DNA from: Paraburkholderia bannensis
GTDB lineage: Bacteria > Pseudomonadota > Gammaproteobacteria > Burkholderiales > Burkholderiaceae
NCBI RefSeq assembly: GCF_014200455.1
Contig: NZ_JACHBW010000034.1
Span: forward strand, 1-44,384
Reading direction: 5' to 3'
Length of the DNA: 44,384 bases
Shown here: positions 1 through 7,636 of the stretch, in pieces
How the letters are laid out: each line of letters begins with the position of its first letter
How positions within the stretch are numbered: the stretch's first letter is position 1
Made by a program: the position numbers and the translations under genes
The notes under the pieces: generated by a model
What the model saw: the letters and a program-made list of their open reading frames with translations, nothing else
Databases searched by the model: none
Told to the model about the DNA's origin: nothing

Positions 1-85
1 GCCCGAAACATTGGCTGGGTTGCATTTCGTCGTATTCTCCGTGCTTATGCTCGTCCACTTTGCAGCCCTTAACAAAAGTGCATAA
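1..85 (+). pseudogene. IS5-family transposase, C-terminal end (runs in from the left edge)
   Basis: The frame from base 2 encodes the last 27 residues of an IS5-type transposase and ends in TAA at 83-85. It differs by one residue (FSV for FAV) from the end of the intact transposase at 28222-29028, but carries many silent changes, so it belongs to a related, separately diverged element. The bases after the stop (about 80-95) resemble the right terminal repeat of the intact element with several mismatches. The rest of the element lies outside the window, so whether it is intact cannot be judged. Confidence 0.75.
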
Positions 86-348
86 CACCTTCTAGGCGTC
101 TTAACTGGCAACGCGGTAAGACCGTGCGCGTCAAAGGTAACTCCGCGCTTGCTTTGTGTCGCAAGTGGGCCGACCTTGATCGATACAGTGCTCTTCAAGC
201 GCATTTTGACGCTTGCGACGGTCAGCTCAGCTAGCCAGTGGTTCGAATTGAGTCGCGCGAGCACAGTGAAGCCTCTTTTCTGCTGGTCGTTGCAAGAGAT
301 TGCTCCGCCCACCGCCAAAGAATGCGTGTGCGAGTTCCATCTCGCGAT

Positions 349-1887
349 TTAGCGAGGATTGACTGGAAAACTCCCCTCCACAAAGTCCCTCAACTGCGTG
401 CCGTCGGTGCGCGCATAGGCCGCGGTCGTTTGCACCGAGGCGTGACCGAGCAGCGCCTGGGCAACCGGTAATGGGACGCGGTGATCGACCACCAGCGTGC
501 GGGCATAGCCGTGACGCAACCAGTGCGTGGAAGCGCCTTCAAGCGCCGCGCGCATGGCGCTTTCCTCCGGCGGCAGCCGGGTGGCTGCCAGTGCAAACAC
601 CGCCCGCACCTCGTCGTAGAGGCCACTCCCACCCAGCGCCCGGCCACGTTCGCTGTGGATGAGCGGTAACTGTTCCCCGGGCGGAGGATCGTCGGGCAGT
701 CCGCGCACACGCCGGTAGGCGCGTAGCGCCGGCAGGCAGGTCGAGGGCAGGGGAACTGCGCGGACCTTGTTGCCCTTGCCGTTGACGTGCAGGGTCCATT
801 GCCGGGCGGCGTCCACCTCGATGCGCGGCAGCGCGAGCGCCTCGTTCCACACCAGTTCGGCGAGCCGGATGCCGGCGAAGCGGTACAGCGCCCAGATGGC
901 GCGGCGCCTCGCCCAGATTACGGAAGGAACGTCTTCCGGCGCGTCTCCGGCTGCGACTGCGTCGCAGTGCGCGAGCGCGGCGGTGGAGAGGAAGCGCACC
1001 GGCGTCCACGTCATACGCGCGCGCCGCCCGGCGGCGAGACCCTCGGCCGGATTGACGCTGAGATACCCCGTGCGGTGCCACCAGGCGTAGAGGCTGGAGA
1101 CCACGGCGAGCGCGCGGGAGACCGACGCCGGCGCCGCGCGCCGCACGGTGCCTGACGCGCCGGCACGGGCGGCCTGGAGAACGTCACGGTACGCCATCAG
1201 GTCCTGGCGGGTGAGGTCCGAGAACGGGCCCAGATGTTCGCGCGTGCACCAGGCGGCGAGCCGTCGCAGTTCGGTGACGTAGGCACGCAGCGTGTGCGGC
1301 GAGTGCGAGGCCCGCTCGCGCAGGAACAGTCGCACCGCCTGCGCGTCGTCGGCCACCCCGAGGGTGTTGGTCAGCGCCACCGCACTTGCAAAGCGCCCGG
1401 CGCGCGCGAGCCACGCGGGCTCGACTCCCGCAGCCTTGAGCGCAGCGTCTTCGGCCACTTCGTGTCGCATTGCAAGTGAGGTGTCGGGCACCTCGTCATC
1501 GGGCGCCAGGCGGAAGCGCCGCCGGTGCTGGCGCAGCACCCGCTCGAGCACCATGGCGGCGGAGGGTGCCACTGTTTCCGGCTGGGCGCGCAGGCGCCCG
1601 CGCTCCCAGTACTCCACCGCCGCGTCGTGGTCGAGCAGCAGTGCAAACACGGACGGGTGCTCATGCTTCGCGTCGGCAAGCGACGGGCAGCCACGCTTGA
1701 GTATCGCGAGTGTCCAGCGTATGTAGACCGGGTGACCGAGCGCCTGCGCGACGTATTCAATCGCCGCCTCCACAGAGTCGGGCAGGCGCTGCGGCGGCCT
1801 GCACCCCGTGTCGAGCCAGCGGGGCGCCGGGGGCGCCTGAGACAAACCGGACGGATCGGGTGGATCGGGTGGACAGGACGGTTTCAT
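349..1887 (-). CDS. Tyrosine recombinase / phage-type integrase
   Basis: This 512-residue site-specific recombinase would break and rejoin DNA through a 3'-phosphotyrosine. An unusually long N-terminal part (about 1-180) precedes a core-binding domain (about 180-290) and the catalytic domain. The catalytic set is visible: Arg341 in AGIRLAEL, Lys371 in NGKGNK, His455 and Arg458 in HWLRH, His482 in LGHASV and the nucleophile Tyr491. Nothing suggests inactivation. Its ATG overlaps the stop of the upstream KfrA-like gene by 4 bp (1884-1887), so the two are probably translationally coupled. A dif-like inverted repeat lies about 1.15 kb upstream. It may be a mobile-element integrase or a replicon-resolution recombinase, and the KfrA partner favours a plasmid-type role. 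No tRNA attachment site is visible. Confidence 0.9.
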   Translation of the reverse strand: MKPSCPPDPPDPSGLSQAPPAPRWLDTGCRPPQRLPDSVEAAIEYVAQALGHPVYIRWTLAILKRGCPSLADAKHEHPSVFALLLDHDAAVEYWERGRLRAQPETVAPSAAMVLERVLRQHRRRFRLAPDDEVPDTSLAMRHEVAEDAALKAAGVEPAWLARAGRFASAVALTNTLGVADDAQAVRLFLRERASHSPHTLRAYVTELRRLAAWCTREHLGPFSDLTRQDLMAYRDVLQAARAGASGTVRRAAPASVSRALAVVSSLYAWWHRTGYLSVNPAEGLAAGRRARMTWTPVRFLSTAALAHCDAVAAGDAPEDVPSVIWARRRAIWALYRFAGIRLAELVWNEALALPRIEVDAARQWTLHVNGKGNKVRAVPLPSTCLPALRAYRRVRGLPDDPPPGEQLPLIHSERGRALGGSGLYDEVRAVFALAATRLPPEESAMRAALEGASTHWLRHGYARTLVVDHRVPLPVAQALLGHASVQTTAAYARTDGTQLRDFVEGSFPVNPR

Positions 1888-2858
1888 CGTGGCTTTCTCG
1901 TGGACGGGCCGGTCGCCGCTTTTGTCGTCGGGGACGTAGGGCCCGCACTTCGGGCTGCACTTCGCGCCGGACGGCGCGCACCGGCAGCGGGCGTGTTCAC
2001 CATCGTGGCGCTCATCAGCGCGAGGGTCTGGCGCTGCTGTTCCACCACGGTTGCCAGCGCCGTCGCTTCCGCGGCGGCCTGCTGTCGGGCGGCGCGTTCG
2101 TCTGCGAGTTCCGTCAGGATCCGTTCGCGCAGCGACTCGAGGGCGGCGAGCCGCTCGGCCGCGCGTGTGAGTTCGGCTTCGAGGCGCTGGCGCTCCGTCT
2201 GGAACGCTTCGCGCTGGTGCGCAGTTTCCCGCAGCAGTTGCTTGGACAGCCCCTCGTAGCGCACCCGCTCGGCGGCGAGTTCGCGCTCGTGCTGCTGCAC
2301 CGCGTCGGTGGTGGCTGTCTCCGCGTTTGTGAGCCGTGTCCGCAACTGGGTGCAGGTGGACTCCAGCGTCTGGGCGCGTTCCTGCAGCGCCCGGCCTTCG
2401 AGCCGCAGGCCAAGCAGGTCATCGTCACGCGCCGAGAGCTGGGCACGCAGATCGGCCAGCTCCGCGCGGAACAGTTCTGTGCGCAGTTCGGCCTCGTGGC
2501 GCGCGGCCTCCGCTGTTGCCTTGACGTCCTCTGCCTGCTGACGCAACTGCATCACGTCGGCGAGCTGCGTGGCGACGGCCGCTTCCCACAGTGCGCGCAT
2601 CTGCGCGGCGATCTCTTGTGGCACGTCGGGCACCGCGAAGCCGGCAAGACCCGCCTGCACGACCTCGGCCTCGATGGCGTTCAGGTGCCGCGAGAGCGTG
2701 GCGGGGTCGCCGGCACCCAGCCGTGCGCGGAGTTTTCGCACCGACACGATCTTGCGGAAGCGGGTACCAGACGCGGGGGCCGGGTCGCCCGCCTCGGCGA
2801 GCAGGGCGAGGACGGTGGCGCGGATGGCGTCGGGGGTGACAGCGGCGGGGCGGGCCAT
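1884..2858 (-). CDS. kfrA: KfrA-like DNA-binding coiled-coil protein
   Basis: Residues 1-110 match the KfrA N-terminal DNA-binding domain style (MARPAAVTPDAIRA at the start, then VRKLRARLGAGDPATLSRHL). About 190 residues rich in Glu, Ala, Gln, Arg and Leu follow, typical of a long coiled coil, and then a basic Ser/Ala/Pro tail. KfrA proteins of plasmids autoregulate and form filamentous assemblies that help stable maintenance. I chose the ATG at 2858 because GGAGG lies 5 bases upstream; a start at 2951 would add 31 unlike residues. The gene shares an ATGA overlap with the recombinase. The pairing suggests a plasmid- or island-maintenance module; the exact role is inferred. Confidence 0.8.
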   Translation of the reverse strand: MARPAAVTPDAIRATVLALLAEAGDPAPASGTRFRKIVSVRKLRARLGAGDPATLSRHLNAIEAEVVQAGLAGFAVPDVPQEIAAQMRALWEAAVATQLADVMQLRQQAEDVKATAEAARHEAELRTELFRAELADLRAQLSARDDDLLGLRLEGRALQERAQTLESTCTQLRTRLTNAETATTDAVQQHERELAAERVRYEGLSKQLLRETAHQREAFQTERQRLEAELTRAAERLAALESLRERILTELADERAARQQAAAEATALATVVEQQRQTLALMSATMVNTPAAGARRPARSAARSAGPTSPTTKAATGPSTRKPR

Positions 2859-3033
2859 GGGGGCCTCCGGCAGCAGAGGGAAGCAAACGGGAAGCAGGTT
2901 GGCACTCAACGCCGGCGCCACGCGGAGAGGTCGGAAAGGCCGGCCGCGCAAGGCGCAGGGCGGGATTTCCAGTGTGGATTACGCACGCGCCTAACGCAAG
3001 GAAACCCGATTCGGCGCGATTAAAAAGAGCCGT

Positions 3034-3059
3034 GCCGCGATAAACCGCATTATCGCGGC
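3034..3059. repeat. dif/lox-like inverted repeat, 10-6-10
   Basis: Two perfect 10-base arms, GCCGCGATAA (3034-3043) and TTATCGCGGC (3050-3059), flank a 6-base spacer ACCGCA. The inner bases ATAA-N6-TTAT match the layout of Xer dif sites, where two recombinases bind either side of a 6-bp crossover region. The site lies 176 bp upstream of the KfrA-like gene and about 1.15 kb from a tyrosine recombinase gene. It could be that enzyme's recombination site, a KfrA operator, or both. Confidence 0.5.
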
Positions 3060-3060
3060 C

Positions 3061-3896
3061 AGCGCGCCATCGCATGCGAATGGGGGGGCTACCGAGTGGG
3101 CGAGCCTGGGCGGAGCGGTCCTTCTGTCGTGGAGCATGGGGTGAACGTTAGTCCCGGGCTTCATCGCTGGGGCCCGGAAAAGATGCGGGGTTGGAATGCG
3201 TGAAGATCGAGAAACACCCGACGTCACTGTGCTGCCGGTGGATATGCCACTCGAGACCCGGCGCGGCCATCCCATCGACTCCGGCAGGCTGAGGGCAATG
3301 GGAATCAGCGCCTCGCTCGCCGCGCACATCCTGAGTCCGGTGGCTGCAGCGGCTGTCGCAAACAGTCCAAAAGCATGTTGACCGTCTTGGTGTCGGAAGG
3401 CGATGGTTCAATCAGACGCGAAACGCCAGGATTGCACTCCAACCAGAAAAAATCGAGGGAGCACCTGATCGCAGCACAAGTGCCATGTGGGTCGTCACTG
3501 CTCAGAGGTAGTTATCAACCGGCTGCTGGCAAGAAAAGAATACTTATCGTGCGCCATCCTTTACCGGACGAGCAGGGCGAGCTGTATCCGGTCGGGGCGA
3601 ACAGAAGTCGTCGCGTGAGTTTTGGTATTTTGAGCCGGCTCAGGCACGTATCGCGCGATGCCCGAACCATCGCCGCTTGGAGCCCGGCCCGACCAGCGAC
3701 ACAGGACGCATTCAAAGGAAAACCCGGCGCGGGCAAAAGGTCGGATCGAAATGCCGAGGCGGATGTCGCCGTGCGGCGCGGGAGGTCAACGGCGCCGAGC
3801 GTTTCTCTTTGCCGGAACAGGCCTCCCGTGGTGCTTCGAACCGCTTACAATTCCGCTGGGGAAGCTGCCGGCGCGCCGAGGTTGCGGTCAGGCGGA
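3061..3896. other. Intergenic stretch without a supported gene
   Basis: No frame in this interval has a convincing start, codon bias or recognisable domain. The longest plus-strand frame (3375-3917) has a low-complexity, Arg/Ser/Ala-rich product typical of a chance frame in GC-rich DNA. The interval separates the recombinase/KfrA pair from the four-gene operon that starts at 3936. Confidence 0.5.
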
Positions 3897-3927
3897 TGGA
3901 CGAGCAGCAAGTGGTAGCCACTATATT
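3897..3927 (+). promoter_or_regulatory. Candidate promoter of the PRTase/ATPase/methylase operon, probably leaderless
   Basis: TATATT at 3922-3927 resembles a -10 hexamer, and TGGACG at 3897-3902 is a possible -35 with 19-bp spacing. The first ATG of the operon is at 3936, only 9 bases after the -10, and no Shine-Dalgarno sequence precedes it. The transcript would therefore start at or next to the start codon. Confidence 0.4.
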
Positions 3928-3935
3928 TAAAACGC

Positions 3936-4838
3936 ATGAGATCCGATCAGTATATTGACACCGTTGTCGGGAAATGCACGGCGCTGGTTTCGGCGGGGTT
4001 GTGGTGCCGCTCGCCGATAGTCCGCCCAGCGGCATGGCTCAACAATTTCGAGAAGGATGATCAGGTCGCGGCTGCAGTGCTGCTCGATCATTTCACCTAC
4101 TTCGCGAGCGGTGCGGTCGACCAGATGCTTATGTCCTTGTACCGCCAGATGCGTGACGGGCTTATCTCAAGGATGGGGCCCAGAAAGGCGCTTGAGACGC
4201 TGGACAATGCGGTGTTCACCAGCGTTGAAGGCGAGGATCCGAATGTAACCGACTCGGGGAATCTCTTCTGTCGAAAGCTGCGTCAAACGGCAAGAATCGC
4301 CGACAACCGCTTTATGGATCCGAAGCGCGCCCTCGAGCAGGCGAAGGCGGGGCGACTGGTGGTTTTCCTCGACGACATACTCGGTTCAGGAAGCCAGATT
4401 TCCGCGACGTGGAGGCGCGACTATCTGAGCGAGCAGCCGTATTCGTTCGCCGATCTCGAGGCGATCAATGGCTCGCATGTGATTTACGCCACGCTGGTGG
4501 CCACCCGCAAAGGTCTGGATCGCCTGCGCGCCGAGCTCCCCGGACTGCAGGTCGTCGCGGCTCATGTACTCGATGCTGCGGACACGGTTTCGGGTATTCC
4601 ACGCAGCGCGCTGAAGCCCGACCTGGACGATATTCCTGGAGCGATCCAGCAACTGCTCGAAAAATATGCGCCGCGCCTTGGTGTCCCCCAGTATCTCGAG
4701 GCCGCGGCCACGCGCATGTATGGGCACACCGAGGCCGGCTTGCTGCTCGCGTTCGAGCACTCGACGCCCGATTCTACTCTCCCCCTATTCTGGGCCGTTG
4801 GGCCAGATCAATGGACGACTTTGGTGCGACGCGTATGA
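3936..4838 (+). CDS. PRTase-CE-like phosphoribosyltransferase, first gene of a putative conflict system
   Basis: This 300-residue protein carries a phosphoribosyltransferase PRPP-loop signature in VVFLDDILGSGSQ: two hydrophobic residues, Asp146-Asp147 and the GSGS turn at 150-153. A helical N-terminal part with WLNNF and a DQVAA..LLDHF segment precedes it, as in the PRTase-CE group predicted from comparative genomics to act in prokaryotic conflict systems. Classical PRTases use PRPP to add or remove ribose-phosphate on bases. The substrate here is unknown. No signal peptide or membrane segment is seen, so it should be cytosolic. The gene opens a tight operon, with its stop overlapping the ATPase start (ATGA). 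No ribosome site precedes the start, consistent with a leaderless message. Confidence 0.7.
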   Translation: MRSDQYIDTVVGKCTALVSAGLWCRSPIVRPAAWLNNFEKDDQVAAAVLLDHFTYFASGAVDQMLMSLYRQMRDGLISRMGPRKALETLDNAVFTSVEGEDPNVTDSGNLFCRKLRQTARIADNRFMDPKRALEQAKAGRLVVFLDDILGSGSQISATWRRDYLSEQPYSFADLEAINGSHVIYATLVATRKGLDRLRAELPGLQVVAAHVLDAADTVSGIPRSALKPDLDDIPGAIQQLLEKYAPRLGVPQYLEAAATRMYGHTEAGLLLAFEHSTPDSTLPLFWAVGPDQWTTLVRRV

Positions 4839-6691
4839 GTTCAAACAAGGAAGTTGTTCAGCATCTGTTTGGCGACTACCGCGCCGAATGGTCCCAGCCC
4901 GACTTTGCGTCGCTGTTCACGCCTCCGCCGTACACCGAAAAACTGGTGCACCAACGGCCCAGTTTTCTGGTGGGGGGGCGGGGTACAGGGAAGACGACAG
5001 CTCTACGCTCGCTTCGCTTCGACGCGGCGTATGCGCGTTCCCAGGCCTCGGAATCCGGCGGGAGTGGGTTGCCTCATTACGGCATTTATGTCCGGATCAA
5101 CAAGAATCGAGTGCGTGCGTTTTCGGTGACTGAGCTCGGTCCGACGGATCGGCAGCGTACGTTCGCCCATTATTTCAATATTCTCACCTGCATCGAACTG
5201 TGCCAGCTGTCCAGCTGGCTTGAGCGGGACCGTCCATCAGGTCGCCCCATCGAGATTGACGCAATTGCGATCACCTTCGGGCTGGACGAAGTCACCGATC
5301 TGAGGCACCTGCAGACCGCGCTTACCGCAGGCCTGGCCCAGCTCGAGCTGTACGTGAACAACGGCGGCCGGACAAAGCCGCCGATACTGTCGGCAAGTGA
5401 TGCCCCGTTGAAGGCATTTGCATCGGCCCTTCTGGACGCCGGTTACCTCGAAAACAAGCTCCTTTTCTGTTGCATCGACGAATACGAAAATCTCGCGCTC
5501 GAACAACAGTCGCTGCTTAACGCGTATATCAAGCATTCCGAACCACCAATCTCGTTCAAGGTTGGTATGCGGCGAGGCGGACTCAAGACGCACCATACGC
5601 TGGATTCGGGAGATCAGCTTTCGACGCCGGACGACTTTGCCATCATCGACATTGCCGAAGAGCGGTTCGACACGTTCGCGGAAACCGTTGCGAACCATCG
5701 TCTGGCGAGTGCACGGAAGCGTGGCGTGCCGATTCCTTCGGAGCTGGCAGAATTTCTGCCCGACATGTCCTTCGAAGAAGAGGCCGGGAAGTTGGGATGC
5801 TCGCGCGTGGCCAAAATCGCTGAACAGGGATTAGAGAAGGCGCCGACGGAAGTACGCGAATGGTTTGCTTCGCTGCCAGATACGAAATCCTACTTTCTTC
5901 AATATTGGCACGAAAGCTCCGGCGAGCCTTTGCTCGAACTGGCGAAGAGCTGGATGGAGAGGCCTTCCGAATGGGATACACGACTCGGCAATCACGGTGT
6001 TTCGAGTCTCTTCTGGCTATCGAAAGGGCGGAAAGGCGCACGGATCCGAAAATACTATGCGGGCATCAGCACGTATCTCGCGCTCGCCTCTGGAAACATC
6101 CGCTTTTTTCTCGAGCTCATTGATGAAGCGATTCAAAATCAACTCGACAACAACGGATGGGATGGTGAAGCACCCCTGGTAATTCTCCCGCGTTCGCAAA
6201 CCGAATCAGCGCGGCTCGTCGGCAAGCGTCGGCTGGCCCAGCTTGAGGGGCTCAGTGAACACGGGGTCGAGATCAAGCGTCTGGTCCTTGCGATCGGCAA
6301 GACGTTCTTCGAGTTCGCCCGTGACCCGATTGGGCGCGCGCCGGAACAGAATTCGTTCGTCGTGAGCGGAGATCCCAGTTCTTGCGCAAAGATCGAGCCG
6401 ATCCTTGTTGATGGTGTCGCCAATCTGGCATTCGAGGTGACCGCCCGAACAAAACCGACGTCAGAGCTGGAGATGAAGGACGATGAATATCGTCTCCATC
6501 CCATCTTTTGCGCATTCTTCGAGTACTCGCACCGACGGAAGCGTCGCGTCACTTTTCGCGCGAGCAGCTTGTTGAAGCTGTCCAGTCATCCCGCAGCGGC
6601 ACTCGCGGAGATGATGAACACCGGAAACCCGGCGCCGACAGATGAGTTGCCTGCCCAGCTCGCGATGTTTACCGATTTCTACCAGGGTTGA
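4835..6691 (+). CDS. ORC/CDC6-like AAA P-loop ATPase
   Basis: A 618-residue predicted ATPase. Walker A is GGRGTGKTT (residues 47-55, Lys53) and the Walker B/DE motif is FCCIDEYENL (Asp215-Glu216), followed by a sensor-like stretch ending FKVGMRRGG. This pattern fits ORC/CDC6-family AAA ATPases found beside predicted defence genes. The C-terminal 350 residues have no domain I recognise and may be the sensor or partner-binding part. I chose the ATG at 4835, which overlaps the preceding stop in an ATGA junction; the same frame stays open back to 4409, but that part overlaps the first gene and is unlike the family. It probably acts as an ATP-dependent switch for its neighbours. That role is inferred. 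Confidence 0.75.
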   Translation: MSSNKEVVQHLFGDYRAEWSQPDFASLFTPPPYTEKLVHQRPSFLVGGRGTGKTTALRSLRFDAAYARSQASESGGSGLPHYGIYVRINKNRVRAFSVTELGPTDRQRTFAHYFNILTCIELCQLSSWLERDRPSGRPIEIDAIAITFGLDEVTDLRHLQTALTAGLAQLELYVNNGGRTKPPILSASDAPLKAFASALLDAGYLENKLLFCCIDEYENLALEQQSLLNAYIKHSEPPISFKVGMRRGGLKTHHTLDSGDQLSTPDDFAIIDIAEERFDTFAETVANHRLASARKRGVPIPSELAEFLPDMSFEEEAGKLGCSRVAKIAEQGLEKAPTEVREWFASLPDTKSYFLQYWHESSGEPLLELAKSWMERPSEWDTRLGNHGVSSLFWLSKGRKGARIRKYYAGISTYLALASGNIRFFLELIDEAIQNQLDNNGWDGEAPLVILPRSQTESARLVGKRRLAQLEGLSEHGVEIKRLVLAIGKTFFEFARDPIGRAPEQNSFVVSGDPSSCAKIEPILVDGVANLAFEVTARTKPTSELEMKDDEYRLHPIFCAFFEYSHRRKRRVTFRASSLLKLSSHPAAALAEMMNTGNPAPTDELPAQLAMFTDFYQG

Positions 6692-6694
6692 TCA

Positions 6695-7636
6695 ATGAAT
6701 CGATACATCGCGCACGACGGCCACACCGAGACGATTGCAGCGCTCAAGGAGCAGCACCTTGCTGAGAACGCGATTTACGTCTTTGGGGCATTCAGTGAGG
6801 AACACCGGCTCCAGCAGGCGATATGGCGACAAATGCAGGACAAGCGTCCCGGGCAATGCGTCCAGATTGTCGAACAGCTTGAGACATCCATACGCTACAG
6901 GACAGGGGAAGGCGAAGCATCCGTTGGCCTTTCGGACAACAAAGGCCTACAGCGGTTGCTCGAGTCGCCCGCAGTCTATGTCGATATTACGGGCCTCAAC
7001 CACAGCGTCTGGGCGGCGCTGATGCGTGTGTTGCTGACAGCCTGTCCGGCAATCTATTTTGTTTATACAGAGCCGGGCGCCTACAAGGAGCACGAAAGCC
7101 CTTCGTCATCAAGTCTTTTTGATCTCACCTCGACGTTTGGCGGGGTATCGCCCCTTCCAGGCATGGCGAATCTCGCGGGACCGGACCGGGATGTGAAAAG
7201 CGTACTCGTGCCATTTCTCGGCTTCGAGAGCGCGCGCGCCAGGCACATCGCACTCGACTTCGATCCTCAACCGCGGATCATGCCGATCGTCGGTCTGCCC
7301 GGTTTCAAGACCGACTATCCGCAGATCACGATAGCCACCAACGAGGAATTCCTGAACGACGCTCGCGCCTTTGATCACATTCGATACGCTCGCGCGAGCT
7401 GTCCTTTCGAGGCGTACTCGGCCTTGTTTGAAATCCACCGGGACAACCCTGGCAGTTTTCTGCATATCGCGCCGACGGGCACCAAGCCCCACGCGCTGGG
7501 CGCGGTCTGGTATGCACTCGATCACCCACGGGATACCGAAATCATTTATGACCATCCGATTCGCAAGGGAAAGCGAACGACCGGAGTGGGTCCCACGCAC
7601 ATATATTGCATAAAGCCACGCGATGCTCACATCTGA
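6695..7636 (+). CDS. Uncharacterised Rossmann-like protein with a CARF-reminiscent motif
   Basis: A 313-residue soluble protein of unknown function, three bases after the ATPase stop. Visible features are a beta-strand and glycine start (AIYVFGAF, 26-33), VYVDITGLNHSVWAAL (94-109), VPFLGFESARARHI (172-185), PIVGLPGFKTDYP (197-209) and IAPTGTKPHALGAVWYAL (258-275). The last resembles the GGTK-type ligand loop of CARF sensors, and the alternating strands suggest one or two Rossmann-like folds. It might sense a nucleotide or second messenger made on infection. It could also be an unrelated Rossmann enzyme. No Cas10 or cyclic-nucleotide synthase gene is nearby. The stop overlaps the methyltransferase start by 14 bases. 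Confidence 0.5.
   Translation: MNRYIAHDGHTETIAALKEQHLAENAIYVFGAFSEEHRLQQAIWRQMQDKRPGQCVQIVEQLETSIRYRTGEGEASVGLSDNKGLQRLLESPAVYVDITGLNHSVWAALMRVLLTACPAIYFVYTEPGAYKEHESPSSSSLFDLTSTFGGVSPLPGMANLAGPDRDVKSVLVPFLGFESARARHIALDFDPQPRIMPIVGLPGFKTDYPQITIATNEEFLNDARAFDHIRYARASCPFEAYSALFEIHRDNPGSFLHIAPTGTKPHALGAVWYALDHPRDTEIIYDHPIRKGKRTTGVGPTHIYCIKPRDAHI

Noticed and set aside
1710..3023. Long plus-strand frame opposite the KfrA and recombinase genes
   Set aside because: Shadow frame. The opposite strand has the KfrA and tyrosine recombinase domains, a good ribosome site and an ATGA overlap.
3375..3917. A 180-residue plus-strand frame
   Set aside because: Low-complexity Arg/Ser/Ala/Gly composition, no ribosome site and no domain; probably chance in GC-rich DNA.
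4409..4834. Upstream extension of the ATPase reading frame
   Set aside because: It overlaps the PRTase gene in another frame, has no ribosome site and lacks family likeness. The ATGA junction at 4835 is a better start.
6695..7636. A type III CRISPR system built around the CARF-like gene
   Set aside because: No repeat-spacer array, Cas10, Csm/Cmr genes or Cas6 were seen anywhere in the window.
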